Source: Alviniconcha marisindica (taxonomy: Eukaryota > Mollusca > Gastropoda > Provannidae). From it: a stretch of 64,000 nt of DNA. The DNA lies in contig JABMCL010002216.1 of NCBI GenBank assembly GCA_018857735.1, forward strand, positions 1,081,001 to 1,145,000, given 5' to 3'. Below are positions 10,126 through 20,934 of this stretch, piece after piece; positions within the stretch are counted from its first letter, which is position 1; each line of letters opens with the position of its first letter. The position numbers and the translations under genes were made by a program. Below the pieces are notes generated by a model that had not been told where the DNA came from, ran no database searches, and was given only the letters and a program-made list of their open reading frames with translations.

Positions 10126-10612
10126 CCTGTTCCTGCAAACAGATATTCAATCATCCACCGTAGCCTCCTACAGTGCCCACAGTGGGCCTGTTCCTGCAAA
10201 CGGATATTCAGTCAACCGCTGAAGCCTCCTACACTGCCCATAGTGGGCCTGTTCCTGCAAACAGATTTTCAATCATCCACTGTAGTCTCCTACACTGCCC
10301 ACAGTGGGCCTGTTCTGCAAACAGATATTCAACCAAACAATGTAGCCTCCTACACTGCCCACAGTGGGCCTGTTCTGCAAACAGATATTCAACCAACCAA
10401 TGTAGCCTCCTACACTGCCCACAGTGGGCCCGTTCTGCAAACAGATATTCAACCAACCAATGTAGCCTCCTACACTGCCCATAGTGGGCCTGTTCCTGTA
10501 AACAGATATTCAATCAACCACTGTAGCCTCCTACACTGCCCATAGTGGGCCTATTCCTGTAAACAGATATTGAACCATCCACTGCAGCCTACTATACTGC
10601 CCACGGTCAGCC
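10126..10612. repeat. 60/61-bp minisatellite, about 8 units
   Basis: The unit contains CCTGTTCCTGCAAACAGATA, then TTCAATCATCCA and CCTCCTACACTGCCCA. Outer units are 61 bp; the middle ones lost a C (TTCTGCAAAC) and are 60 bp, so one deletion has spread through the centre. The last unit is diverged. Confidence 0.95.
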
Positions 10613-11019
10613 CCTTTGATCGGAAGAAGATGGCTGCAAACTCCTCAACACGTAGTTTAGACATTTTCTCTTTGTGGCAAGCGGAGAGTCAAGTGCCGCG
10701 TGTTTCAACACTGACTGTGCCCTCGGGCAGGAACTAGGCAAAGCGGTGTGATTGGATGACAACAGTTCCTTAACCTTGGCAGAACCTGGGAACGGCAGCA
10801 ACAGTCTCGACTTTCTCCTTAGCTAGTCTCAGAAACACAAACGCAACAAAACGTGTTAAGCCTGTTCCCCCCCCCACAAAAAAAAGAGTCTCTCTCTCCT
10901 TCTCCTGGTTCCGCATTTCTGTCAGGTTCTTCGTGTTAAAACCAAAACCAAACAATTAAAGTTTATGACGCATGTTACATCTGAGCGTTAAAACCGACGT
11001 TGGCCAGTGAGAAGCCATC
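10613..11019. other. Unassigned DNA
   Basis: Mixed sequence with a short C run near 10867. Nothing recognised. Confidence 0.35.
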
Positions 11020-11828
11020 GGGGCAGCAAATATTTCGTGCGTTGTGTTCACATCTCTCGGTGACCAAGCAAATATTTCATGCCTTCTGTTCACATCTCTC
11101 GGTGACCAAGTAAAGATTTCGTGCCTTCTGTTCACATCTCTCGGTAACCAAGTAAATATTTCGTGCTTTCCGTTCACACCTCTCGGTGACTGACCAAGGA
11201 AATATTTCGTGCCTTCTGTTCACATCTCTCGGTGACCAACCAAATATTTCGTGCCTTCTGTTCACACCTCTCGGTGACTGACCAAGCAAATATTTCGTGC
11301 CTTCTGTTCACATCTCTCGGTGACTAAGCACATATTTCGCGCGTTCTATTCACATCTCTCGGTGACCAAGCAAATATTTCGTGCCTTCTGTTCACATCTT
11401 TCGATGACCAAGCAAATATTTCGTGCGTTGTGTTCACATCTCTCGGTGACTGACCACGCAAATATTTCGTGCCTTCTGTTCACATCTCTCGGTGACTGAC
11501 CACGCAAATATTTCGTGCCTTCTGTTCACATCTCTCGGTGACTGACCACGCAAATATTTCGTGCCTTCTGTTCACATCTCTCGGTGACTGACCAAGCAAA
11601 TATTTCGTGCCTTCTGTTCACATCTCTCGGTGACTGACCACGCAAATATTTCGTGCCTTCTGTTCACATCTCTCGGTGACTGACCACGCAAATATTTCGT
11701 GCCTTCTGTTCACATCTCTCGGTGACTGACCACGCAAATATTTCGTGCCTTCTGTTCACATCTCTCGGTGACTGACCACGCAAATATTTCGTGCCTTCTG
11801 TTCACATCTCTCGGTGACTGACCAAGCA
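11020..11828. repeat. 42/46-bp minisatellite, about 18 units
   Basis: The core is AAATATTTCGTGCCTTCTGT followed by TCACATCTCTCGGTGAC. Units of 42 bp (GTGACCAAG) dominate the left part. Units of 46 bp with an extra GACT (GTGACTGACCACG) dominate from about 11450 on, where they are nearly identical. The array has therefore been homogenised from the right. Confidence 0.95.
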
Positions 11829-12020
11829 GAATGGGACCGCTCCTGAAAACCACGCCGGGGACGGGACGAGATACCGAGTGACTACACAATGCATCTGAAA
11901 TAACAACCCAATCTGAAATTGCAATTCCATTTCAGTTAGGCTCAGCTGGGTACAGTTTCAGGGTGACCCACGGTGCTTGCTTGCGGCCAACAAAGGGCAA
12001 GCAGGGAATAAACTGCGGAC

Positions 12021-12335
12021 TGTGAGCCGGCTTGGCCTAGCGGTAAGGCGTTAGGCTGGTAAGCAGAGGGACCTCGGTTCGAATCCGCTTCGGCTCTCCT
12101 TTCTCTTCAAAAGTTGTGTGTCTTGTGACTTTGTCCCTCACAATTATGAAACAGTCAAATGGCTCTCATCGCTGCCTACGTTAATGCAGAAGTCATTCTG
12201 GTGGTGACTGTGCAGCGATAGGTATATAATCTCCCTCTCCCCCCACCTCCATACCCCCTTCCCAACGTCCCTAATAAGCCTTATGGTTCCTGTGGACGTT
12301 AAGCACTGTGGACGTTAAGCACCATGTTTACTTAC
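12021..12335 (+). mobile_element. tRNA-derived SINE, full length
   Basis: The tRNA-like head begins GTGAGCCGGCTTGGCC, with A box TGGCCTAGCGG (12033-12043) and B box GGTTCGAATCC (12076-12086), a perfect match to the polymerase III internal promoter. The body includes CTGGTGGTGACTGTGCAGCG and a pyrimidine-rich stretch. The tail is CCTAATAAGCCTTATGG, GTGGACGTTAAGCAC and TTTACTTAC. The tail segment GTGGACGTTAAGCAC is duplicated in this copy (about 12292-12322). Perfect 12-bp direct repeats TAAACTGCGGAC flank it (12009-12020 and 12336-12347), indicating a recent retroposition. An intact tRNA gene is excluded by the SINE body and tail. Confidence 0.93.
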
Positions 12336-12347
12336 TAAACTGCGGAC

Positions 12348-13748
12348 GCATTGTTAGTATTACATCCGCCACGGCCCAGGAAACAAGCGAGGATGGACCA
12401 GTGCTTTCGGTGCTGATGGTACGCCGGCTCATGCATTACATCACAGTGCACTTAGTGACGGCCACAGACACTGACATCATCTGCCTGCCGATCGGATGGG
12501 GAATGGATTGAGCTGAGAGCGAAACGACAACTTTCCACAAACTACGCTGAAAGCGGCTTTTGAAATTCTCCTCCTAGCCACTGCCATGACTACGAATTCC
12601 CAAACCACAATATGCGACAGAAAACCTGTAATTTCTGTAGCCGTTTTTTCCCCTTTCTCCCCCCCCCCCCCCTTCTTTCCCATCTCTTTCCTTCTCTCTC
12701 TCCTCTCACCACAGTCAAACAGCCAGGAATCGCGTCTCTCTCTGCTGTCTTCAACCCAATCACATGTGGGTGTACCAAAATGAAGCGCGAAACCTGCAGA
12801 GCGTCGGAACTGATAACCACAACACGCTCCACTTCGCCTCAGGGGCAGCACAGCACAGCAGGCCCCCCCCCCCCCCCCATCACCACACCTAACGGTACAA
12901 GTGATACACAGCTGTTTCAAAACATATCGTGCGCGCGAGTCGAGTCTACACTCCAGCAAGTTCGTAGTTCGTCCGGCGGTGTTGAAACAGCAACGACCGA
13001 GTAAGGAAAATGGAGATAAAAAAGAAGGGGGGGGGGGGGGGGAATAAGGAAAAAACAACAACCGATGACCAAGAAAGAAAAGAAAAAAAGGTAGGGGGCT
13101 CTTTCCACGTTGATGCACGCGGGCGCCGGGGCCGGGTCAGGTCGGGTGAAGCGGCGTTGTTTGATGGCCGGGTGGGCATCTGGCTGACCCCCTACTTTGT
13201 TTTCCTACCTGTGTGCCCTGCCGGTCAAGCGGAAGAAGTCTCGGGGCCGCGCTCCGCTCACGGCTGCTGGCGATCCAAGATCAAGACGGCCCCCGCAACG
13301 ACTCTTGTCCGGTCCCACAAACCAGAGAAACTGTATATACCCTTTGCTCTGAACTACGCAAGTATCTCTGTTTGTTTCTCTCTTTTTTCTCTCCCTCAGC
13401 GCCGGCCCGCTATAGATCGAGTGTCGTGTGTCGCAGCCATTCCTCAAAGCCAGCAGACTAGTCGTGTCGGCCGGTTGACACCTGCGGAAGGTCAGATCGG
13501 ATGTTTGGAGGCCCTGTGTGTGTGTGTGTAATAAGCAGCACCGTGCTGTGGCGAGTGTGGGCGGCGACGTAAATAAATCCCAGGATTAGTCCCGCGGCGG
13601 CGTGGCGGTCACAGTTCAAGGCTGTGTGTGCCCAGTCAGTCTCTCAAAACAAAATCCATATTTCCAGTTTGCCCCTCGCGAGGCCGGGGTTGCCCGCCGT
13701 CTCTTTCGGCAACAATAATAAGCTTCGGTTCTATCCTCTAACCACAAG
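12348..13748. other. CpG-containing unassigned stretch
   Basis: Non-repetitive sequence with C or G runs near 12660, 12864 and 13027. Positions 13090-13620 are rich in CpG (for example CGGGCGCCGGGGCCGGG), as near an invertebrate promoter or gene body. Long frames here run through the homopolymers and are not credible. A polypyrimidine tract ending CACCACAG near 12713 resembles a plus-strand splice acceptor, but no supported exon follows. Confidence 0.3.
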
Positions 13749-14068
13749 GGCTCAGGAGCTGTGTGCGGAGTCGAGGTGGCCGTCCTGGACTTCACCTGTC
13801 TCTAACAATCCGTACGGTCTCTGTGGACGCAAAGCAACACTGAACTTGAACGTTTAACCAGAGCTCAGGAGCTGTGTGAAAGTCGTGGTGGCCGTCCTGG
13901 GTTCCCCCATCCCTAATAGTCGGTACGGTCTCTGCAACACTGAACTAGAACTCTTAACTACAGAGCTCAGGAGCTGTGTGAAAGTCGTGCTGGCCGTCCT
14001 GCCCTCCCTGTTCCTAACAGTCCGTGCGGTCTCTGTGGACGTAATGCAATGCTGAACTCGAACCCTCT
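13749..14068 (+). mobile_element. Three tandem family R retroposon units
   Basis: Units start at 13749, 13861 and 13963, each with GCTCAGGAGCTGTGTG and each ending GTCTCTG...CAACACTGAAC or a close variant. The middle unit has lost TGGACGTAAAG near its 3' end. The head-to-tail arrangement implies tandem duplication after insertion. No clear target duplication remains. Confidence 0.85.
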
Positions 14069-14124
14069 AGCCGGCATTTTCCTGTCCCCCTTTCTTTCTC
14101 TCTGTCACTCTTTCTCTTTCCCAG

Positions 14125-14255
14125 GCTGTGTTGCCAGCACAGAGTCGGAGGCGAACTCGGAATTGACAGAAGCGGACAGACTGTCGCGGGGCCAGCAGGA
14201 CTGCCAAATGGCCACTCAGCAAAAGGGCACCCGAGACCGCCGAACATCAGAATAA
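14125..14255 (+). CDS. Weak candidate terminal exon
   Basis: A long pyrimidine tract ending TTTCTCTTTCCCAG (AG at 14123-14124) looks like a good 3' splice site. The following frame, entered after two bases, reads CVASTESEANSELTEADRLS and continues hydrophilic to a TAA at 14253-14255. That stop overlaps an AATAAA hexamer (14251-14256). No family is recognised and no upstream exon is identified, so this may be coincidence. Confidence 0.2.
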
Positions 14256-15635
14256 ACAACTCCGTGCACACCCTACCAGGCCCGCAAATCTAGGGCCTGC
14301 CGCTTGGCAAAGTCCAAAACACCAGGCGCAGAATGGCTAAGAGAAGGGGAGGGGGGAAAAACACAACATATCCAGCGACTGAAAATCTGGCAGGATCACG
14401 GCGGAGAAGCAAACGAACAGCTGAGAATTTTTACTCCTCTTCCTGTCTCTCACCTATTCCCTCCCCCCCCCCCCCCCCCCCCCGTGTTCCCGGGCCCCCG
14501 AGTGTCAAACGCGTGTGTGGGGGAATGTCAGCAGCGGGGCTGCCGCTGAGACGGAGGGGAGAGGGGGGCAGGGATGTGGAGGGGAGGGGCAGGGGGGGGG
14601 GGGGGGGCGGAAGAGGGGGCGGGGGCTTCGCTAACGAGACCAAGACGGGACAGCGCTGGCCGGGAGAAAAAAAGAAAGGGAAGTTGAGGTTGACATCCGG
14701 TGGAGTGGGCAATGAGCCGGGCGCCGTTGGCCGGTCCAGGTCCTCAAACAACACGACCACGGATGCCTTGACCTGCGGCCAGACCTGTTTGTATTGGCCC
14801 TAGAGTGGCTGCCAATATTCCTCTGCCGGCCGAGCCGTCCGCTCAGGGCTCTCTCCTTCGTCGATCACACACACACCCTCTTGCTACACAACTGTCAGTT
14901 CTGCCTCCAGTCGCTCAGACTGCAGAACATTTCAGCTGATCGTTGGGTTTATAACTCAGACGCGCAGCAGTTCCGACAAAGCCTCCCCTGAAAACACTTG
15001 ACTGAACTGGTGACCTTTTCAACGGAGCTGGCCGCACTGGCGACACAGAAATTAAACAGACAGAAAATCGCTAAAACTAGAATCAATAATGCACCAAAAT
15101 AGCTCACCGACAACCCAAAAACTTCACCGTCTTTCAAAAATGAAAGGCTGAGACTGCGAATTCGACAAAACACCTCTTAAGCGGCTTTTCAAGATTGACG
15201 CCCTTCAGAGAAACCGCTCAATGAACATGCTGCATACAGAAGGTTGTGTCCACATTCTCGAAGAAAGCAGGCCTATCGTCCGCTGAATCAAAAGCCTCTG
15301 TATACGTTGCACAGGTATCACTTCCTCTGTTGATCCTTCGACACTGACGTCCACGTCAAGAGTGAGAAGCCAGCTCGCAGATCAAGCGCTTGGCAGCTGC
15401 CGCCAACCTTTCGGCCCAAAGCGCAGGTTGGTTATCAAAGTAATATTTCACCCCAATCAGCCGGAAAGTCCCTAACACACAGCAGAAGGTCCAACTTCTC
15501 TCTCTACCTCTCTCTTGGCTGCCAATTAGTTCGCACCCGCTGACTCGGTCGCGACTACCGACAATCATTACCTGCTCGTGAACTCGCCAACCTCGAATCC
15601 TTTTCCCTGTGACTATAAAGTACGGTGGTGCCAGA
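14256..15635. other. CpG-containing unassigned stretch
   Basis: A C run (about 14463-14483) and G-rich tract (about 14553-14625) lie in otherwise non-repetitive sequence. Frames crossing these runs give proline- or glycine-rich artefacts. No gene recognised. Confidence 0.3.
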
Positions 15636-15644
15636 GATTATTCT

Positions 15645-15761
15645 CTCAGTCAGAGCTCAGTAGCTGTGTGAAAGAAAAAGTGGACGTCCTGGGCTCCCTG
15701 TCCCTAGCTGCAGTAGTCCGTACGGTCTCCGTGGACGTAAAGCAACACTGAACGAACGAGC
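15645..15761 (+). mobile_element. Family R short retroposon (117 bp)
   Basis: Nine-bp direct repeats GATTATTCT flank it (15636-15644 and 15762-15770). It reads GAGCTCAGTAGCTGTGTGAA, has a small change in the middle (GAAAAAGTGGACGTCCTGGG), then GTCCGTACGGTCTCC and GACGTAAAGCAACACTGAAC. CAGTCA before the head makes it slightly longer than other copies. Confidence 0.82.
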
Positions 15762-15770
15762 GATTATTCT

Positions 15771-17510
15771 TAGCCCGTAGCAGCCTCTTGGATCGTGGAA
15801 CAGTAGCTAAGCCCCTGTATCAGTCCCTAAACTGCTTGAGCTCTTCGCCAAACACCTGTGGTCAGGTGAGTGGACAAGCCGAAAGGAAACCTCACGCTGC
15901 TGCCGGCACACGTCTTTCTTTTCGCGGTACAAGACTCGACCTGGAGCTTGCTCAGCCAGCTCACTCCGTCCACGATAGACCACAAAGGCCTTCCACCCTC
16001 CGTAGGGGAAGGTCACTCTTTGAACACTCAACAGACCTCTACAGCTTTACCACGACTGTTGTAATCGGTAGAACCTGAGCTCGTGGGCAACGGCTAATGT
16101 GTAAAACATCAGAAGAAAAAAACAGAAAACAATCTGGAGAAGAAAAAAGAAAAAGAAAAAAAAAGAAAGAAAAAACCCCCAGTTGTTACTGTTTAAAGTA
16201 GCTCTGAAAACAAAGTCTCCACTGCCAGAATCCCTGTACCTCGGGAACCCACTCGACGTACGTGGTCCAGCACAGACTTCACTCCCTCCAGCGAGAAGCA
16301 GCGGAGTTTTGTGGCGTGCAGCAACGTTCGCTTTAAAGTCTAACCGAGTGTCCACACTGAATGATTCACTCCGACCTCTCGCTATCTGCAAGTTGGTGTT
16401 TTGCGAACGGCCCAGGCCGGCTCAACTGCACGGAAGCCGGAGAGGACTGATAAGTGGGGCGATAAATTTGGTGGATCCAGCTCCGCTCGAAGACACGACG
16501 GGAACCGCGCCACTCGTTCCCAAGGAACCTGTCTCTTATCCGCCCCGTCCTTTGATAACAACACGGGTTGGACTGGAACGGCCGGAGAGCAGACTCGTGT
16601 CGATGCACGCACCCAGCACCATCAAATCATCGGCTGGCGTTCCACTAAGCTGATACGGGGAGAGCGAACTTCTTCCTTTTTCTGCCCTTTTTTTTGTGTG
16701 TGCTCGTACTCCAAGCATTAGCAAGTGAATTCCATAAATACCCCTCCTACGGTAAGAAATGGTCGTGAAGTGTATACTCTACGCAGTCAACGGTCATACT
16801 CTGCCGACAATAATTTCGAGCAAACTTGCGTCGTTGTTGAGGTAACAGTAACACGACACGAACAGATCCGGTGAACATACCCGTCCACAACAGGTTTTGT
16901 TTGACTGTTTCAGGCCTCGAGTTTCGTCCAAAGCCAGCTGCAGATTAAGTTACACTAACTTAACTGAAACAAACGATAACAAGCTGCGTGTTCTAACCGG
17001 CGCTAAGAGTAAGAGAACGGGGACTGACGACGGCTTTCAAGAGCGCCTGTTGGCAATGGACACGTTTGGCCAGGCCGCTAATTAAATGACCCAACAACAC
17101 ACACACGGTCCCGGTCACAGTGCACAGCCACAGGGAAGTGAAGCCACTTCATCACAAAGAAAGGGGTGGAGATCGACAGCAACCCTTCGTACACGCTCAC
17201 ACAATGGTCTCTGTGGACGTAAAGCTACACACAACAGGCAGCACGAGACGCGACGATCCTTCTACCACCACCACCACCTCAGTGTGTTAGCACGCACTGA
17301 AGCCGCTGCGGACCAAGAGAAACACCAGAAACCAGTCGCGTGTGGTCACTTGCTGGCTTCCCTGTGTCCTGCGCGTGTGTCGATCGCCGCCGCCAAACCG
17401 GCTTGAGCTAGCGAAGGAAGGCGGTCAGTTCTCTGACTGAGCAGCATCAACAAAGGACGGGGTGACGTAACTCTGATGGCAGCAGCGTTGCGGGAAACTG
17501 GGTCCCCCAA
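15771..17510. other. Non-repetitive, CpG-containing stretch
   Basis: One of the longest repeat-free stretches. Frames at 15788-16078 and 16183-16653 on the plus strand, and several opposite them, are open for 75-156 codons, but none resembles a protein I know. A 5' region or untranslated exon of a gene is possible, unproven. Confidence 0.25.
17203..17232 (+). mobile_element. Family R 3' tail fragment
   Basis: Carries GGTCTCTGTGGACGTAAAGC, identical to the 3' part of family R, with no recognisable head. Confidence 0.5.
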
Positions 17511-17529
17511 GTTGTGTGTGGTGTGTGTG

Positions 17530-17572
<43 letters not shown>

Positions 17573-17643
17573 TGTGTGTGTGTGTGAGTCAAACAAAACC
17601 TGTTGTGGGCCGGTATGTTCACCGGTCGTGTGTGTGTGTGTGG

Positions 17644-17702
<59 letters not shown>

Positions 17703-17708
17703 TGTGTG
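17511..17708. repeat. Two (GT)n tracts around a unique spacer
   Basis: GT tracts at about 17514-17586 and 17629-17708, separated by about 45 bp of unique sequence. Confidence 0.95.
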
Positions 17709-18388
17709 GTGGGCTCAAACTACTAGGCGACAACTGGAGTATGCTGGGCTTTAAGTTATTTATGCAGGCGGCCAGATGCCGACTTGCCTGAGGCATCACA
17801 TCACAGCGACACTGATGTCTCTATGATAATGACTTGACGTGCGCTGCGTTCTAGTCCCAAAGGCTTAAACTGCGACAGCATGTTGTTAAGCTCAAGCAGC
17901 TGTGCAGTTAGAGTCATGACGGATTCCTACAAGTAGGCCAGGCTAGGGTAACTACTCCCTTGTTGACAATATTCAAGGAAATGGCTACATGTCGTTTTCT
18001 TGACACATCACAGCCTTTCCAGGTCGTTCTCTTGACACACATCTTGCACGTTGTTCGGTCTTACCGTCTATCGTTAGCAGCTGGCTTTGTTATTCTTCTT
18101 AACCACAACAACCACGCGGCCCCGTTGACCGACATCGAGTCGGATACCATCTATAACGCACCGCAACCTTGCGTTACTCACGAGACAAAGAGCCGTTCTA
18201 CCCATCACGGAAGGTGTCAGAACAGACGAAATAATCGATCTGTATAAACCGCACGCCAACTCTGCTTGCAACGAATCAAGAACGTATCACAGAACGCCCC
18301 TTGAGCCGAGATAATGCGTAAAGACCTAGCAAACACTGATGTACGGTCAGAGCTCAAGCAATGACCAACTACGTCGGCGTAGGCCAGC
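17709..18388. other. Unassigned DNA
   Basis: Non-repetitive. The last ~50 bp (ACTACGTCGGCGTAGGCC...) resemble a segment near 19638, part of the older unit from which the neighbouring 73-bp array grew. Confidence 0.35.
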
Positions 18389-19554
18389 ACAACACTTCCC
18401 TCTCGCTCGGCCTAGACGGTGGTGTTGACCGGGTTGCGACGTCGACAAAACAAACAGTTTTACAACACTTCCCTCTCGCTCGGCCTAGACGGTGGTGTTG
18501 ACCGGGTTGCGACGTCGACAAAACAAACAGTTTTACAACACTTCCCTCTCGCTCGGCCTAGACGGTGGTGTTGACCGGGTTGCGACGTCGACAAAACAAA
18601 CAGTTTTACAACACTTCCCTCTCGCTCGGCCTAGACGGTGGTGTTGACCGGGTTGCGACGTCGACAAAACAAACAGTTTTACAACACTTCCCTCTCGCTC
18701 GGCCTAGACGGTGGTGTTGACCGGGTTGCGACGTCGACAAAACAAACAGTTTTACAACACTTCCCTCTCGCTCGGCCTAGACGGTGGTGTTGACCGGGTT
18801 GCGACGTCGACAAAACAAACAGTTTTACAACACTTCCCTCTCGCTCGGCCTAGACGGTGGTGTTGACCGGGTTGCGACGTCGACAAAACAAACAGTTTTA
18901 CAACACTTCCCTCTCGCTCGGCCTAGACGGTGGTGTTGACCGGGTTGCGACGTCGACAAAACAAACAGTTTTACAACACTTCCCTCTCGCTCGGCCTAGA
19001 CGGTGGTGTTGACCGGGTTGCGACGTCGACAAAACAAACAGTTTTACAACACTTCCCTCTCGCTCGGCCTAGACGGTGGTGTTGACCGGGTTGCGACGTC
19101 GACAAAACAAACAGTTTTACAACACTTCCCTCTCGCTCGGCCTAGACGGTGGTGTTGACCGGGTTGCGACGTCGACAAAACAAACAGTTTTACAACACTT
19201 CCCTCTCGCTCGGCCTAGACGGTGGTGTTGACCGGGTTGCGACGTCGACAAAACAAACAGTTTTACAACACTTCCCTCTCGCTCGGCCTAGACGGTGGTG
19301 TTGACCGGGTTGCGACGTCGACAAAACAAACAGTTTTACAACACTTCCCTCTCGCTCGGCCTAGACGGTGGTGTTGACCGGGTTGCGACGTCGACAAAAC
19401 AAACAGTTTTACAACACTTCCCTCTCGCTCGGCCTAGACGGTGGTGTTGACCGGGTTGCGACGTCGACAAAACAAACAGTTTTACAACACTTCCCTCTCG
19501 CTCGGCCTAGACGGTGGTGTTGACCGGGTTGCGACGTCGACAAAACAAACAGTT
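18389..19554. repeat. 73-bp tandem array, 16 units, no variation seen by eye
   Basis: GGCCTAGACGG recurs every 73 bp from 18409 to 19504. The unit contains TTCCCTCTCGCTCGGCCTAG, GTGGTGTTGACCGGG and TTGCGACGTCGACAAAACAA. I noticed no substitutions between units; only the last two bases of the final unit differ. The unit keeps several CpGs in every copy. Such uniformity means very recent expansion or homogenisation, or an assembly that tiled one unit. There are no variable spacers, so this is not a CRISPR array. Confidence 0.97.
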
Positions 19555-19639
19555 GTCAGCATCCACTCCAAAGGGCGTTCTAGTGAGGCAATCCACTCCA
19601 ACTGCACCAGACTGTCCGGCTGTCCATCTGACCCACTAT

Positions 19640-19929
19640 GTCGGTGCAGGCCCACACAACACTTTCCCCTTCACGTCCCTAATAGTCCTAATGGTCTCTG
19701 TGGACGTAAAGCAACACTCAACCACAACACTTTCCCCTTCACGTCCCTAATAGTCCTTATGGTCTCTGTGGACGTAAAGCAACACTCAACCACAACACTT
19801 TCCCCTTCACGTCCCTAATAGTCCTTATGGTCTCTGTGGACGTAAAGCAACACTCAACCACAACACTTTCCCCTTCACGTCCCTAATAGTCCTTATGGTC
19901 TCTGTGGACGTAAAGCAACACTGAACTCG
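19640..19929. repeat. 68-bp minisatellite containing a family R tail, four units
   Basis: AATAGTCCTTATGG or its variant recurs at 68-bp spacing (19681, 19749, 19817, 19885). Each unit joins CACAACACTTTCCCCTTCACG, related to the start of the neighbouring 73-bp unit, to CCCTAATAGTCCTTATGG and GTGGACGTAAAGCAACACT, the 3' end of family R. A retroposon tail has thus become part of a tandem repeat. Confidence 0.9.
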
Positions 19930-20112
19930 AACGTTTTCCCCTCGTTTAGCCAAGACGGTGGTGCTGATGTCGACGGGTGGTGCTGATGTTGACGGGGTTG
20001 CGATGTCGACAGAACAAGCAGCGGTCGCGTCGGCATCTACTCCAAAGGGCGTTCTAGTGACGCAGTCCAATGAAACCGCACCAGGACACGGTGTGAATGT
20101 ACAGGCCATCGA
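19930..20112. repeat. Diverged single copy of the 73-bp unit and its flank
   Basis: AAGACGGTGGTGCTGATG and GGGGTTGCGATGTCGACAGA match the 73-bp unit. The following ATCTACTCCAAAGGGCGTTC plus TAGTGACGCAGTCCAATG matches the sequence right of the big array (from about 19558). This copy holds one unit with a small internal duplication (GGTGGTGCTGATGT-GACGG). It probably shows the pre-expansion state. Confidence 0.8.
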
Positions 20113-20533
20113 CTCCCAGCCGCGGGAGTCACGAACACGCCCGCATAGATCTCCACTGCTTCTAGTCTACGCCTGTAGTCTTGTTTAACTCAGCAGTTCG
20201 TCCTTCTCCTGAGCACGTCTTGTTGCTCTTTTAACACCTTAAACGTCGCTTTCCGGCACGTATCAACTGATCTCGCAGTCTATTCTTGGGTTCCGCGTCG
20301 TTTCCAATCAGCTGTTATCTCTTATCAAACTGCCGTTTCTAAGCTCGTGTTCTCGTAAAAGATAAGGACGCAGGCAGCGACTTCCTTTTCAATCGCTACC
20401 GCGTCCGGAACTCTGGACCTGTTTGTACGTTTTGGGGATCAACAACAACGATAACACCAAAAGCCACACACACTCACGCACCATGCAGCGATTTCTGAGA
20501 ATGAAACGAAATGAAACAAGCTGTAGTCCCAGC
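20113..20533. other. Unassigned DNA
   Basis: Non-repetitive. A phrase CGTCGCTTTCCGGCAC at about 20242 resembles the family M end but has no partner end. Confidence 0.3.
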
Positions 20534-20890
20534 AGCTGTTCCAAATCTACTGAAACCAGTATTCAGTCTATTGAAACTAATATTTTAAGTCTACTAAAAC
20601 TAGTATTCAGACTACTGAAACTAGTATTCCGAGTCTACTAACACTAGTATTCAGTCTATTGAAACTAGTATTCCGAGTCTATTGAAACTAGTATTCAGTC
20701 TACTGAAACTAGTATTCAGTCTACTGAAACCAGTATTCAGTCTATTAAAACTAGCATTCTGAAACTAGTATTCAGTTTACTGAAACTAGTATTCTGAGTC
20801 AACTGAAACCAGTACTCAGTCTACTGAAACTAGTAGTCTGAGTCTACTGAAACAACTAGTATTCATTATTTGGAAACTAGTATTCCATCA
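20534..20890. repeat. ~21-bp minisatellite
   Basis: Irregular repeats of CTACTGAAACTAGTATTCAGT with variants CTATTGAAACTAG and TATTCCGAGT, about 16-17 units, partly arranged as alternating types. ACTAGT palindromes recur in each unit. Confidence 0.93.
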
Positions 20891-20934
20891 GGTGTGTCCG
20901 TTAAAAAAAACCAAGGCGCACAAGCACACCGAGC

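Noticed and set aside
12021..12100. Stand-alone tRNA gene
   Set aside because: A and B boxes are present, but the sequence continues into a SINE body and tail within perfect target duplications, and the tRNA fold is degenerate.
12477..13118. 213-codon minus-strand frame
   Set aside because: It runs through C and G homopolymers and GGGA-rich sequence. No domain or splice support.
13190..13220. Minus-strand splice donor CACAG/GTAGGA
   Set aside because: Weak donor and no credible exon frame adjoining it.
15788..16653. Pair of long frames in the CpG-rich stretch
   Set aside because: Open on both strands with no recognised domain or splice structure. Kept only as an unassigned region.
18389..19554. 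CRISPR-like regular array
   Set aside because: The 73-bp units abut with no variable spacers, and the setting is eukaryotic. It is a simple tandem repeat.
20242..20262. Fifth family M end
   Set aside because: CGTCGCTTTCCGGCAC resembles the left end, but the CACACTCC part is missing, and no partner end or 9-bp duplication was found.
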